A stretch of DNA of 47,118 nt from Candidatus Rokuibacteriota bacterium (GCA_003221515.1 QHSI01000009.1:1-47118); one strand, 5' to 3'; shown: positions 30,688-39,280, counted from the first letter of the stretch. Program-made: numbers and translations. The notes: generated from the letters alone by a model not told the origin.

Positions 30688-31158
30688 ATGTACAAGAGCA
30701 TCCTGTTGGCCGCCGCTCTTCAACAGTGGGAACGCTACAGTGTCCACGCGCTCGCCGCCCGAGAGGTGGCGGCGGCTCTCGCCCCTCACGCCAAGCAACT
30801 GCACGTCCTCAGTGTCTACGAGAATGACTCTGCGCGACTGCCTAGCTCGGGTCTTCCTGCCGAAATGGCGGCGAAGCTGCGGGAGCAATTGATCCAGGAG
30901 ACCGATCGGTTGATGACCGAGAAGCTGAGCGAGTATGTCGCGCCCCTCGTGAGTCAGGGAGTGCCCGTCTCGAAGATCCTTCGTCTCGGCAGCCCCCGAC
31001 ACGTCATCGTCGAGGTCGCATCCGAACTCGAGGCCGATCTGCTGGTCATCGGAAGCCACAGCAAGCGCGGGCTGTTCGACATCGCGCTGGGCGATACGGC
31101 GCGACACGTGAGCGCGCACGCCCCCTGCATGGTGTTGATGGTTGCGCCGAAGAAGTAG
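30688..31158 (+). CDS. Universal stress protein (UspA family)
   Basis: 156 aa from the ATG at 30688, which has GGGAGGGA upstream; an earlier ATG at 30649 has none. YKSILLAAALQQW opens the fold, and the C-terminal DLLVIGSHSKRGLFDIALGD followed by HAPCMVLMVAP is the nucleotide-binding G-x2-G-x9-G type segment, slightly divergent. The His/Cys-poor, single-domain form is usual. Such proteins bind ATP or act in stress signalling. Stands alone between the CMD gene and the convergent liv operon. Confidence 0.9.
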   Translation: MYKSILLAAALQQWERYSVHALAAREVAAALAPHAKQLHVLSVYENDSARLPSSGLPAEMAAKLREQLIQETDRLMTEKLSEYVAPLVSQGVPVSKILRLGSPRHVIVEVASELEADLLVIGSHSKRGLFDIALGDTARHVSAHAPCMVLMVAPKK

Positions 31159-31196
31159 CCTCGGCTAGTCGGCTCGACGAAGGTGTACATGAACCC

Positions 31197-31901
31197 TCAG
31201 AGCCCGAGGTACGCCTTTTTCACTCCGTCGTCCTGCAAGAGCTCCTGCGCGTCGCCCTGCAACACCAGGGCGCCCGTCTGCAGCACGTAGCCGTAACGGG
31301 CCAGCGTGAGCGCCAGCATGGCGTTCTGCTCCACCAGGATGATGGAAACGTCGAGCGCGTTGATCTGCCTGATGATCTTGCCGATCTCGGCCGTCATGAT
31401 CGGCGACAGGCCCATCGACGGCTCGTCGAGCAGGAGCAGCTTCGGGCGGCTCATGAGGGCTCGCGCGATCGCGAGCATCTGCTGCTCGCCTCCGCTCAGC
31501 GAGCCGGCCAGCTGGCGTCCGCGCTCCTCGAGGATCGGGAAGTGCTCGTAGATCATCGCCAGGGTGGACGCCATCTGCGCCTTGCTGGTTCGAAGATAGG
31601 CGCCCATCTTGAGGTTTTCGAAGACGGTCATCTTGGGGAACAGCCGGCGGCCCTCGGGCACGTGCGCAATGCCGAGCCGCACGATTTCGTGCGGGGCGAG
31701 GCCGACCAGGGATGTGTTCTCGAAGCGCACCTCACCGCCGCTCGGTTGGACCAGGCCCGTCAGCGCCCGCAGGCTCGTGGTCTTGCCCGCCCCGTTGGCC
31801 CCGATGAGGCTCACGATCGACCGCTCGGAGACCCGGAAAGACAGGCCCTTGAGCGCCTCGACGGCGCCATAGCGGACTTTCAGATCCCGGACCTCAAGCA
31901 T
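31197..31901 (-). CDS. livF: Branched-chain amino acid type ABC transporter ATPase LivF
   Basis: 234 aa ATP-binding subunit. Walker A GANGAGKTT (34-42), signature LSGGEQQ (135-141) and Walker B LLLLDEP (155-161) are intact; the ISLIGANG start, VPEGRRLFPKMTVFENL and C-terminal LVLQGDAQELL are typical of LivF. Its start overlaps livG by 8 bp. It is the last gene of livKHMGF. Confidence 0.96.
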   Translation of the reverse strand: MLEVRDLKVRYGAVEALKGLSFRVSERSIVSLIGANGAGKTTSLRALTGLVQPSGGEVRFENTSLVGLAPHEIVRLGIAHVPEGRRLFPKMTVFENLKMGAYLRTSKAQMASTLAMIYEHFPILEERGRQLAGSLSGGEQQMLAIARALMSRPKLLLLDEPSMGLSPIMTAEIGKIIRQINALDVSIILVEQNAMLALTLARYGYVLQTGALVLQGDAQELLQDDGVKKAYLGL

Positions 31902-32655
31902 GCTGGAGCCCGGCCCCCAGATAGGCTTCGATCACCGCGGCGCTCGTGCTCACCTCCGCCGGCGTGCCCTCCGCGAGCTTCAGCCCGAAGTTCAGCACCA
32001 CGACGCGCTCGCAGGTGCCCATCACCGCCTTCATATTGTGTTCGACGAGCAGGATGGTCGTGCCTCGGTCCCGAATGGTCTTGACCAGAGCCATGACGTG
32101 GCCGCTTTCCTCCAGGTTCATCCCGGTGACCGGCTCGTCCAGCAGCAGGAGCCGTGGCCGAGCGGCCAGGGCCATCGCGATGCTCAGGATACGCTGGTGG
32201 CCGTGCGGCAGATTCTTCGCCAGCTGATCGGCCTGCGGCGCCAATCCGGTGAATTCGAGCACCTCGTCGCTGCCCGTGACCTCGTCCGGCGGAAAGATCT
32301 GGCGACCGAACAGGAGCCGGCGCAGGCCCTGGCGACTGTGCAGGTGCATGCCGAGCAGGACGTTCTCACGCACCGTCATGTCCTGGAAGAGCGTGGTGAG
32401 CTGGAACGTGCGCACGAGCCCGCGTCCCGCGACCTGGTGCGGTCTGAAGCCAGTGATGTCCTCGCCCCCGAAGACGATCGTGCCGCCCGTCGGCCGCAGG
32501 AATCCGGACAGGAGATTGAAGCAGGTCGTCTTGCCGGCGCCGTTCGGGCCGATGAGCCCGACGATCTCTCCCTCCTCGACGGAGAGGTCGACCGCGCTGA
32601 CGGCGGCGAGGCCGCCGAAATGCCTGGTGAGGCTACGCGCTTGCAGGAGGGGCAT
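31894..32655 (-). CDS. livG: Branched-chain amino acid type ABC transporter ATPase LivG
   Basis: 253 aa. Walker A GPNGAGKTT (36-44), Walker B LLLLDEP near 169-175, and VVRTFQ-like VRTFQLTTLFQDMTV. The ABC signature reads LPHGHQR (149-155) in place of the more usual LPYGQQR or LSGGQ, a substitution to note but within LivG variation. Overlaps livM by 23 bp and livF by 8 bp. It pairs with LivF to drive the LivH/LivM channel. Confidence 0.95.
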   Translation of the reverse strand: MPLLQARSLTRHFGGLAAVSAVDLSVEEGEIVGLIGPNGAGKTTCFNLLSGFLRPTGGTIVFGGEDITGFRPHQVAGRGLVRTFQLTTLFQDMTVRENVLLGMHLHSRQGLRRLLFGRQIFPPDEVTGSDEVLEFTGLAPQADQLAKNLPHGHQRILSIAMALAARPRLLLLDEPVTGMNLEESGHVMALVKTIRDRGTTILLVEHNMKAVMGTCERVVVLNFGLKLAEGTPAEVSTSAAVIEAYLGAGLQHA

Positions 32656-33604
32656 ACGTCCCTGAGGTGGGCCGCCACCGCCTGAGTCCCGCCAGCTTCC
32701 CGGGCAACGTGATGAGCCCCCCGGGGAGAAACAGGATGGTCAGGAGCATCACGATCGAGAAGAAGATCGTCTCGTACGGGCTGCCCCGGAACGGCTCGGA
32801 GAGCAACGACAAGAAGACGGCTCCGACGACCGGGCCCGCAAAATGCCCGCGCCCGCCGACGAAGTTGTACACGAGGATGTTCGTCGCCAGCAGGAAGCCG
32901 AACTCCGGGGGGAAGAGGAAGCGAATGAAGTGCGCGTAGAACGCCCCGGCCACGCCGGCGAAGAAGCAGCCGAGCGTGAATGCCAGCAGCTTGTGATTGG
33001 CGATGTCGACGCCGAGCGACTGCGCGAGGTTCTCGGCCATGCCGATGCTCTTCCACACGAGCCCGAGACGACTTCTCTCGAGCTTGTAGAGGATGACGAG
33101 AACGATCAGCATCAGGACGAGTGCCAGGTAGTACTGGCTCGTCCGCGTCGCCAGCGACATCCCCAGGAGGCTGGGCTTGGGGACGCTCAGACCGGCATTG
33201 CCACGGGTCAGCGGCACCCAGATCGAGGCGATGAGGCGGATCGCTTCGACGAAGGCCACCGTGACCATTGCGAAGTAGACGCCCCGGAGCCTCAGCGAGG
33301 GATAGCCGATCGCCAGCCCGACGACGGCGGCCAGGAGCGCCCCACACAGAAGCGAGACCTCGAACGGGACGCCGAGGTTCTTCGCCAGGAGCGCCGAAGT
33401 GTACGCGCCGATGCACATGAACGCCGAGTGTCCGATGTTGAGCTGACCGCAGGTGAGCGATGGACGCAGGCTGGCCGCGAGGATGACGTTGATGAACACC
33501 AGGGCGAACAGATAGATGTAATAGTCCCCGCCGACGAACGGTAGCGCGATCAGGAGCGCCACGACGGCGACGAAGACGGTCGCGGCGCGCGCGTTAGAGG
33601 GCAT
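32633..33604 (-). CDS. livM: Branched-chain amino acid type ABC transporter permease LivM
   Basis: 323 aa membrane protein with about eight to nine spans. NIGHSAFMCIGAYTSALLAK, GYPSLRLRGVYFAMVTVAFVEA and the coupling region LGRSRLGLVWKSIGMAENLA-like segment (here KLERSRLGLVWKSIGMAENL) mark LivM. VYNFVGGRGHFAGPVVGAVF is the late loop. It starts inside the livH end (11-bp overlap). Confidence 0.95.
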   Translation of the reverse strand: MPSNARAATVFVAVVALLIALPFVGGDYYIYLFALVFINVILAASLRPSLTCGQLNIGHSAFMCIGAYTSALLAKNLGVPFEVSLLCGALLAAVVGLAIGYPSLRLRGVYFAMVTVAFVEAIRLIASIWVPLTRGNAGLSVPKPSLLGMSLATRTSQYYLALVLMLIVLVILYKLERSRLGLVWKSIGMAENLAQSLGVDIANHKLLAFTLGCFFAGVAGAFYAHFIRFLFPPEFGFLLATNILVYNFVGGRGHFAGPVVGAVFLSLLSEPFRGSPYETIFFSIVMLLTILFLPGGLITLPGKLAGLRRWRPTSGTYAPPASA

Positions 33605-34457
33605 GGCCGAAGAGTCCGGTCGGTCGCCAGAGCAGTAAGAGGATGATGAAGACGAAGCTCAGGAGAAACGCCGGCTCGGCGCCGAGCGCCGTGGCGACGA
33701 TGGAATCGATGAGGCCCAGGATGAGCCCGCCCAGGATGGCTCCCGGGATGCTCCCAAGGCCGCCCAGGATGATGATGATGAACGCCTTGAGCAGCGGTTG
33801 TTCCCCCATCATCGGGTCGAGCTTGAAGATCGGCGCCATCAGCGCGCCGGCCGCCGCCGCGAGCGCGAAGCCGACGGCGAAGGCGAGGCCGTTGATCACG
33901 TTGACGTTGACGCCTTGCAGAGCGGCGGCCTCCTTGTCCTGTTCGATCGCGCGCATGGCGGCGCCCATCCGGGTCTTGTTGATGAACAGGTAGAGGCCCA
34001 CGACGAGGGCGCCGGCGATCGGAATGATCATGAGGCGCTCGACGGAGATCATCACGCCCAGCACGTTGCGCGTGCCCGAGAAGACCGGCGGCACGTGCTT
34101 GTCGAGGGTGCCGAAGACCGGATAGCCGGCAGCCTGCAGCAGCGTCGTGAGCGCCAGCAGCGCCACGAGCGTGGGCTCGACCCCTCCCTTGATGGGCCGA
34201 TAGATCGAGCGCTCGACCAGATACCCGAACGCTCCCAGGAGCAGCATGGCGAGCACGAAGGCCGCGAAGTACGGTGCCCCCCACTGGAAGTAGACATAGT
34301 AGATGGCGAAGGCGCCCAGCATGTAGACCGCCCCGTGGGCGAAATTGATGATGTGCATCATGCCGAACATGAGCGTGAGCCCGAGCGCCATCAGGATGTA
34401 GATGGAGCCGATGCTGAGACCGATCACGGCGCTCTGGACCAGAAGGGCCGCGGTCAT
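33594..34457 (-). CDS. livH: Branched-chain amino acid type ABC transporter permease LivH
   Basis: 287 aa membrane protein, with SIGSIYILMALGLTLMFGMM, INFAHGAVYMLGAFA and the coupling helix RMGAAMRAIEQDKEAAALQG, all typical of LivH. GAILGGLILGLIDSIVATAL near the end is also conserved. It lies 73 bp after livK with a strong hairpin between them. With LivM it forms the membrane channel. Confidence 0.95.
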   Translation of the reverse strand: MTAALLVQSAVIGLSIGSIYILMALGLTLMFGMMHIINFAHGAVYMLGAFAIYYVYFQWGAPYFAAFVLAMLLLGAFGYLVERSIYRPIKGGVEPTLVALLALTTLLQAAGYPVFGTLDKHVPPVFSGTRNVLGVMISVERLMIIPIAGALVVGLYLFINKTRMGAAMRAIEQDKEAAALQGVNVNVINGLAFAVGFALAAAAGALMAPIFKLDPMMGEQPLLKAFIIIILGGLGSIPGAILGGLILGLIDSIVATALGAEPAFLLSFVFIILLLLWRPTGLFGHAL

Positions 34458-34489
34458 GGGCCGGAAGGCGCTCGGAGCATGGAGGGAAG

Positions 34490-34518
34490 CCGGGGGGCCG
34501 AGTCGCGCGGCCCCCCGG
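34490..34518 (-). terminator. livK-livH intergenic hairpin
   Basis: CCGGGGGGCC (34490-34499) and GGCCCCCCGG (34509-34518) form a perfect 10-bp stem around a 9-nt loop, 12 bp after the livK stop. There is no T-tract. In binding-protein operons such a hairpin usually protects the upstream message and reduces read-through, so that the receptor is made in excess over the membrane parts. That role is inferred here. Confidence 0.6.
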
Positions 34519-34530
34519 TGGGCTCAGTTC

Positions 34531-35697
34531 CTAATTGTGGGGTGGCGAGAGCTGCGCCACGAGGTGGGCGACCCCGTCCTTCACCTCGGAGAACGGCATG
34601 GGATAGATGATCTGATTGCCGATACCGTAGTAGTCCTTGCCGCCGAAGTGCGCCTTGCCCCAGAGATTCTCGAACTCGACCGTGCTGAGCGCCTCGGCGA
34701 TCCTCTTTGGGTCCAGGCTCTGGGCCTTTTTCACCGCGGCCACGAAGGCGAAGGCCGGATTGGCGAAGTCGATGCTCGTCGCGTTCCACTCGCCGTGCTT
34801 CTTGGTGTAGCGCGCCTGCCAGTTCTTGACCTTCTCCGGGAGCGGGGTCTGCACGTAGCCGTGGACCCACGTGCCCTCGACGTTCTCCTTCCCGGCGATG
34901 CCCGCTACCACCGAGGTATCCATCTGGCCGATGTGGATGAACCGGCCCTTGTAGCCGAGCACGCGGGCCTGCTTGATGATCAGGCCGACGCTGCCGGCCG
35001 GTGCCGCGAGGACGCTGATGATGTCCGGTTTCTGCGCCAGGACACGCAGCAGCAGCGGGTTGAAATCCGTCACGACGCGCTCGAAGAACTCCCGCGCTAC
35101 CACCTCATAGCCCAGCGTCGCGACGTACTTCGTCTCCACCTTGAGCGACCACCATCCGGTGTCGTCGTTCGGCGTGATGGAGGCCACGCGCTTGATGTTC
35201 GGATGGTGCTGCTTGATCCAGTTCCAGAAGGTCACGGTCTCCGGCGGGGACGGGAAGCTGTGGAACGTGTACGGATTTCGCGGGCTCACCAGCCCATCGG
35301 CATATGCGAGCGGCAAGTTCAGAACGCGCGACTCGTTGACCGTTTCCTCTACGGCCTTGACCACGGTTCCGCCCAGGATGGAGATGAACTTGACGCTGTC
35401 CTTGGCGATGAGCCGATTGACCGTGGCCGCGCCCTCGGCGATCACGTACTTGTGGTCGTAGGCGACGACCTCAAGCTTGTACTTCTTGCCACCCACCTCG
35501 AGCCCCCCCTGGCTGTTGATCTCGTCGAAGATCAACTCGGTCGCGCCCTTGTGGGGAATGCCCCAGGGCGCCGCCGGGCCCGAGAGAGGCGTCGAGACGC
35601 CGAACTTGATGACGTCCGCGGCCTCCGCGCCCGGACTCGATCCCAGCAACACCGCGGCGAGAAGCCCGACCAGCGTGAACGGAGTCGACTGTTTCAT
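34531..35697 (-). CDS. livK: Branched-chain amino acid type periplasmic binding protein LivK
   Basis: 388 aa. Signal peptide MKQSTPFTLVGLLAAVLLGS, cleaved near AEAADVI. The type I receptor fold shows FGVSTPLSGPAAPWGIPHKG, NSQGGLEVGGKKYKLEVVAY and GYVQTPLPEKVKNWQARY. AGGAGGGG stands before the ATG. Family members bind amino acids, amides, urea or aromatic acids. The next genes upstream encode a ring-hydroxylating dioxygenase and CoA transferase, so an aromatic or other carboxylate is a fair guess, not shown. Confidence 0.94.
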   Translation of the reverse strand: MKQSTPFTLVGLLAAVLLGSSPGAEAADVIKFGVSTPLSGPAAPWGIPHKGATELIFDEINSQGGLEVGGKKYKLEVVAYDHKYVIAEGAATVNRLIAKDSVKFISILGGTVVKAVEETVNESRVLNLPLAYADGLVSPRNPYTFHSFPSPPETVTFWNWIKQHHPNIKRVASITPNDDTGWWSLKVETKYVATLGYEVVAREFFERVVTDFNPLLLRVLAQKPDIISVLAAPAGSVGLIIKQARVLGYKGRFIHIGQMDTSVVAGIAGKENVEGTWVHGYVQTPLPEKVKNWQARYTKKHGEWNATSIDFANPAFAFVAAVKKAQSLDPKRIAEALSTVEFENLWGKAHFGGKDYYGIGNQIIYPMPFSEVKDGVAHLVAQLSPPHN

Positions 35698-35737
35698 CGT
35701 CGTCCCCTCCTGCGCCCCCGCGACGACAAGTGGCGCG

Positions 35738-35767
35738 ACTATAGGTGACGCCGAACGGCCTTGTCAA
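35738..35767 (-). promoter_or_regulatory. Promoter of the liv operon
   Basis: On the minus strand a perfect TTGACA (35767-35762), 18 bp and TATAGT (35743-35738) stand about 41 bp before the livK ATG. This is one of the clearest sigma-70-type promoters in the window. It begins just behind the stop of the dioxygenase small subunit, so liv has its own promoter. Confidence 0.72.
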
Positions 35768-35781
35768 TCGCACGGCCCCGT

Positions 35782-36327
35782 CTAGATGAAGAACGTAAGG
35801 TTCTTCGCGAGCAGGACGTTCTGGTCGAGGACGATCATGCGCCGGGCGATCTTCCAGCTCCCGTTCACCCGCCGCAGCACGTCCTCACGCTTGCCGACGA
35901 GCACGTCGGTTTCCGTCTCGACGCGATTGCGGTAGACGAGGAACCGGCACCGGACGGCGACCTCGGACGGCGCCGGTCCCGGCGGCGAGGCGCGGAGGAC
36001 CTGGACGTTCGAGACCACGTGACAGATGCGCGAGGGCGGCTCCTCCGCCCAGTGGATGCCGGTGCGGATCTGGGCGACACGGCGCGCGAGCGTGTCCTTG
36101 CCCTCGTCGAACCAGTTCACGTCCGCGCCCTCGCGCGTGTTCTCCCGCTCGAGCTCGCCGTGGGGGACGTTGCGGCGCATCGGCATCCAGTAGCGCGCGT
36201 CGTCGGCGAGGAGGTCGAGCCACTCCTCGTAGCGTCGCGTGTCCAGCAGCTCGGCCTCGCCGTACAGGAACTCCTCGACCTCCTGCTTGAGCAGGAGTCG
36301 GGCCAGCGCGGCGCGCTCGTCGCTCAC
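35782..36327 (-). CDS. Ring-hydroxylating dioxygenase small (beta) subunit
   Basis: 181 aa from a GTG at 36327 that overlaps the alpha-subunit stop (GTGA). The SnoaL/NTF2-like cone fold of beta subunits is seen in VEEFLYGEAELLDTRRYEEW then LDLLADDARYWMPMRRN, plus RVETETDVLVGKREDVLRR and the C-terminal RRMIVLDQNVLLAKNLTFFI. The subunit has a structural role in the alpha3-beta3 enzyme. Confidence 0.93.
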   Translation of the reverse strand: MSDERAALARLLLKQEVEEFLYGEAELLDTRRYEEWLDLLADDARYWMPMRRNVPHGELERENTREGADVNWFDEGKDTLARRVAQIRTGIHWAEEPPSRICHVVSNVQVLRASPPGPAPSEVAVRCRFLVYRNRVETETDVLVGKREDVLRRVNGSWKIARRMIVLDQNVLLAKNLTFFI

Positions 36328-37676
36328 GGCGCGTTCAGCTCCGCCCAGCTCTCGGCGCCCATGAACTGGCGCCAGCGCCCGTAGAAGCCGCGCTGATTGC
36401 TCTCGCTCGCGTTGGCCTCCGTCACGTCGCAGATCGTGCCCGGGAGCGTGAGCCCGTGGTCCTCGAACGAGCGCGTGGCGCGCCCGAGCCCCATCTCGTA
36501 GTTGTAGGGATACTGCCGGGCGATGGTCCCGCGGCTCGCCTTGTGGGCGTAGTTCCAGTTCTCCATGTCGTCCTGCTCGGTGAGCCCGGCCGGACCGGAA
36601 TAGCGGATGTAGTAGTGGCGCAGGACGTCCTTCACCTCGACGGGCGCGTCGGCGTCGACCAGGTACCAGCGCCAGACCTCGGTCTGGTGCGGCCCGCGCG
36701 GGTGCCACACCGCGAGCGTGCGCGGCTGGCGCGCGAGCGGCGAGGCGTTGGGGAACATCGTGCCGGGGCCACCGAAGAGCCGCCAGTACTCGCCGCGACG
36801 GCGCTTGCGCTCCTCCTCGCAGTGGCGGAAGTACTCCGCGACGATCGGCGTGTCCTGGTAGGCGGGAGCCAGCGGCGAGTCGTGCTTGCGGAGAAACGCG
36901 ATCATCGAGTGGCCGAGCTCGGGGAACGAGACGTCGAGCCAGCGCGCCTCGTTCCGCTCCTGCATGTCGCGCCGCCCCTTACCGCTCGGGCCGATGCCGA
37001 CCATGTCCACCGAGCGGTGGCTCACGCCGTGATAGCGATCGCCCGAGAAATTCTCGGCGGGGAACTTCCAGTTACAGGGGATGAGCCACTTGTGGTTGCC
37101 GCCGATGACCTCGGTGCCGCCCTCGCGCCCGTCCCACGAGTCGAGGAGCAGGTCGAGGTAGAGCTTGTAGCCCCCGATGTATTCGAGGAACGTCGGCGCC
37201 GAGCGGTCCCAGGTGGCCCAGATCGTCCCCTTGTAGTTCTCCATCCGCGCGACCTCGATGAGCCCCCACTGGCTCCGGTCGAGCTGCGCGCCGTAGGCAT
37301 CCTTGCCGAACGGCACGCCGACCAACGCGCCGTCGGTCCCGTAGGTCCAGCCGTGGTACGGGCACATGAACTCGACGGTGTTGCCCTCGTCGTACCGGCA
37401 CACCTTCATGCCGCGGTGCCGGCACGAATTCAGGAAGACGCGCACGCGCCCGGCGCGGTCGCGGCACAGGATGACCGACTCCTCGCCCATGCTGGATGTG
37501 ACGAAGTCGCCCGGGCGCGGGATCTGGCTCGCATGGCCGATGAAGAGCCAGGCGCGCGCGAAGATCCGCTCGAGCTCCTGCCGGTAGATCTCCTCGTTGA
37601 CGAAGATCTCGCGGCTGACGATCCCGCGCTCGACATCGACCAGCGCCTTGAGCCCCCCGGGTTCCGTGATGGCCAT
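36324..37676 (-). CDS. Ring-hydroxylating dioxygenase large (alpha) subunit
   Basis: 450 aa, ATG at 37676 with GGAGG upstream. Rieske centre: Cys85, His87 (CRHRG), Cys105, His108 (CPYHGW). The catalytic iron segment is AENFSGDRYHGVSHRS, with Asp213 bridging and His216 and His220; the two His are three residues apart, where most relatives have four. It should place two oxygens on an aromatic ring, with electrons from a reductase and ferredoxin that are not encoded here. The leader carries the bulged hairpin 37705-37733. Divergent from a CoA transferase, and upstream of the liv operon. Confidence 0.93.
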   Translation of the reverse strand: MAITEPGGLKALVDVERGIVSREIFVNEEIYRQELERIFARAWLFIGHASQIPRPGDFVTSSMGEESVILCRDRAGRVRVFLNSCRHRGMKVCRYDEGNTVEFMCPYHGWTYGTDGALVGVPFGKDAYGAQLDRSQWGLIEVARMENYKGTIWATWDRSAPTFLEYIGGYKLYLDLLLDSWDGREGGTEVIGGNHKWLIPCNWKFPAENFSGDRYHGVSHRSVDMVGIGPSGKGRRDMQERNEARWLDVSFPELGHSMIAFLRKHDSPLAPAYQDTPIVAEYFRHCEEERKRRRGEYWRLFGGPGTMFPNASPLARQPRTLAVWHPRGPHQTEVWRWYLVDADAPVEVKDVLRHYYIRYSGPAGLTEQDDMENWNYAHKASRGTIARQYPYNYEMGLGRATRSFEDHGLTLPGTICDVTEANASESNQRGFYGRWRQFMGAESWAELNAP

Positions 37677-37704
37677 GCTCGTCCTCCTTCGATCGCCGCG
37701 CCTC

Positions 37705-37733
37705 GGCCGGCGGGCCCCAGGCCCGCGACGGCC
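37705..37733 (-). ncRNA. Bulged 5'-leader hairpin, copy 2
   Basis: On the minus strand: GGCCG, TC bulge, GCGGGCC, loop TGG, GGCCCGC, CGGCC, followed by GAGGCGCGGC. It repeats the leader at 11182-11211 with a G-C pair turned to C-G in the upper stem and one loop base less. It ends 28 nt before the dioxygenase ATG, with the ribosome binding site in between. Similarity extends some 15 nt upstream of the stem as well. Confidence 0.55.
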
Positions 37734-37824
37734 GGCAGCGCGCATCTCGCCCGGCCATGGTAGGGCAAGATACGCCGATTCGCGAGCATCGCGCGTGACA
37801 CGGAGCGTCCGCCCCGCACGATGA

Positions 37825-37830
37825 TAGACT
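37825..37830 (+). promoter_or_regulatory. -10-like box of the CoA transferase gene
   Basis: TAGACT ends 8 nt before the ATG at 37839, so a transcript would begin at or near the start codon. The identical hexamer is in the same place before the gene at 40687. No convincing -35 box at normal spacing was seen. Confidence 0.4.
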
Positions 37831-37838
37831 CCTGCTCC

Positions 37839-39035
37839 ATGACCGAGCCCCGCCTGCCCCTCCAGGGAATCCGGGTCCTCGAGCTCGCCCAGGTGGTCGC
37901 CGGCCCGTTCTGCGGCACACTCATGGCCGAGTTCGGCGCCGAGGTGATCAAGACCGAGATGCCCGGGCGGGGCGACGACCTCCGGCGTCTCGGGCCCTCC
38001 GAGGACGGCTGCTCGTACTGGTTCGCCGTCGACAACCGCAACAAGAAGCTCATGACGCTCGATCTCCACGTCGCGAAGGGCCAGGACATCGTCCGGAGGC
38101 TCGTCGCGAAGTGCGACGTCGTCCTCGAGAATTTCCGGCCGGGCGTGCTCGAGCGCTGGGGGCTCGGCTGGGAGGCGCTTCACGCGATCAACCCGCGGCT
38201 GGTGATGGCGCGCATCACCGCCTTCGGCCAGACCGGACCGCTCAATCAGGGACCCGGCTACGCCGCGATCGGCTCCGCGTTCGGCGGCACCTGGTACGTC
38301 AACGGCTCGGCCGATCGGCCGCCGGCCCGCCCGACGCCGGTGTATCCCGACTACATGACCGGGCTCTTCACCGCGTTCGGCGTGATGGCCGCGCTCCGCC
38401 ACCGCGACCTCACCGGCGAAGGACAGTGGATCGACGCCGCGCTCTACGAATCGGCCTTCCGCGTGATGGAGTTCACGACCACGATGTACGGCCGGCAGGG
38501 GATCGTCCGCGAGCGCGGCGGCCTGCAGCACGCCGGCTGGCCGGGCGGCGCCTTCGAGACGCAGGACGGCAAGTGGATCGTCTTCACCGCGCCGGCGCAG
38601 CATCTCTTCGAGCGGCTCTGCGCGATGATCGGGCAGCCCGATCTCCCGCGCGATCCGCGATTCGCCGGCGCCGCCGAGCGGCCGAAGAACATCGACGCGA
38701 TCCTGGAGCTCATGACGCAATGGTTCTCCGCGCGGCGCTTCGACAAGGCGGTGGCGGAGCTGAAGGCGTCCGACATCCCGCACTCGCCGATCATGAGCAT
38801 GGCCGACATCTTCGTGGATCCGCACTACCGCGCGCGCCAGATGCTCATCGACGTCCCGGCTGAAGGTCTGGGCAGCTTGCCTCAGCCCGGCGTCGTACCC
38901 AAGCTCTCGCTGACTCCCGGCCGCGTCACCCATGCCGGCGCAGCACTCGGCCGCCACACCGACGAAATCCTCTCCGGCGTCCTCGGCCTCACCGCTGACG
39001 AAATCGTGTCGCTCCGCGCCGAGCGCGTCGTCTAG
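37839..39035 (+). CDS. CaiB/BaiF-type CoA transferase
   Basis: 398 aa from ATG 37839 (an in-frame ATG at 37821 is less likely since it overlaps the -10 box). Family III signatures: GIRVLELAQVVAGPFCGTLM, LGAEVIK-like FGAEVIKTEMPG, RNKKLMTLDLHVAKGQDIV and Asp171 in TPVYPDYMTG, the residue that forms the acyl-CoA-aspartyl anhydride. It moves CoA between carboxylic acids. Divergent from the dioxygenase genes, it may activate the substrate or product of that enzyme. Specificity is unknown. Confidence 0.95.
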   Translation: MTEPRLPLQGIRVLELAQVVAGPFCGTLMAEFGAEVIKTEMPGRGDDLRRLGPSEDGCSYWFAVDNRNKKLMTLDLHVAKGQDIVRRLVAKCDVVLENFRPGVLERWGLGWEALHAINPRLVMARITAFGQTGPLNQGPGYAAIGSAFGGTWYVNGSADRPPARPTPVYPDYMTGLFTAFGVMAALRHRDLTGEGQWIDAALYESAFRVMEFTTTMYGRQGIVRERGGLQHAGWPGGAFETQDGKWIVFTAPAQHLFERLCAMIGQPDLPRDPRFAGAAERPKNIDAILELMTQWFSARRFDKAVAELKASDIPHSPIMSMADIFVDPHYRARQMLIDVPAEGLGSLPQPGVVPKLSLTPGRVTHAGAALGRHTDEILSGVLGLTADEIVSLRAERVV

Positions 39036-39055
39036 CCGCGGTCGGTCACGACCAT

Positions 39056-39232
39056 CGCGCCTCGTCACGAAGACTTCGACCCCTCGTTCCTGACCCAGGA
39101 CGAAGAATCTTCCGGGATCATCGACGCCGCCCACGTCCTCGAAGTAGCCAGCTCCTCGCCATGTTCGTCGATCCGAGCGTCGGCGCACCGCCGGACGCCG
39201 ACGATGACGAGGACGACGAGGACGAGGACTGA
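39056..39232 (+). pseudogene. Remnant of a PhoX/DUF839-like protein C terminus
   Basis: FLTQDEESSGIIDAAHVL reads in one frame and QLLAMFVDPSVGAPPDADDD plus EDDEDED-stop in another. In PhoX/DUF839 proteins (alkaline phosphatase-like, choice-of-anchor type) the first motif is followed by about 25 residues and then GGQLLAMFVD near the C terminus. Here that part is deleted and the frame shifts. Everything upstream is missing. It follows the CoA transferase gene directly. Confidence 0.6.
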
Positions 39233-39280
39233 AACTCGGCCGGCGGTGAGCCAGCGCTCGCCGCGGCCGCCGTCTGGGGC

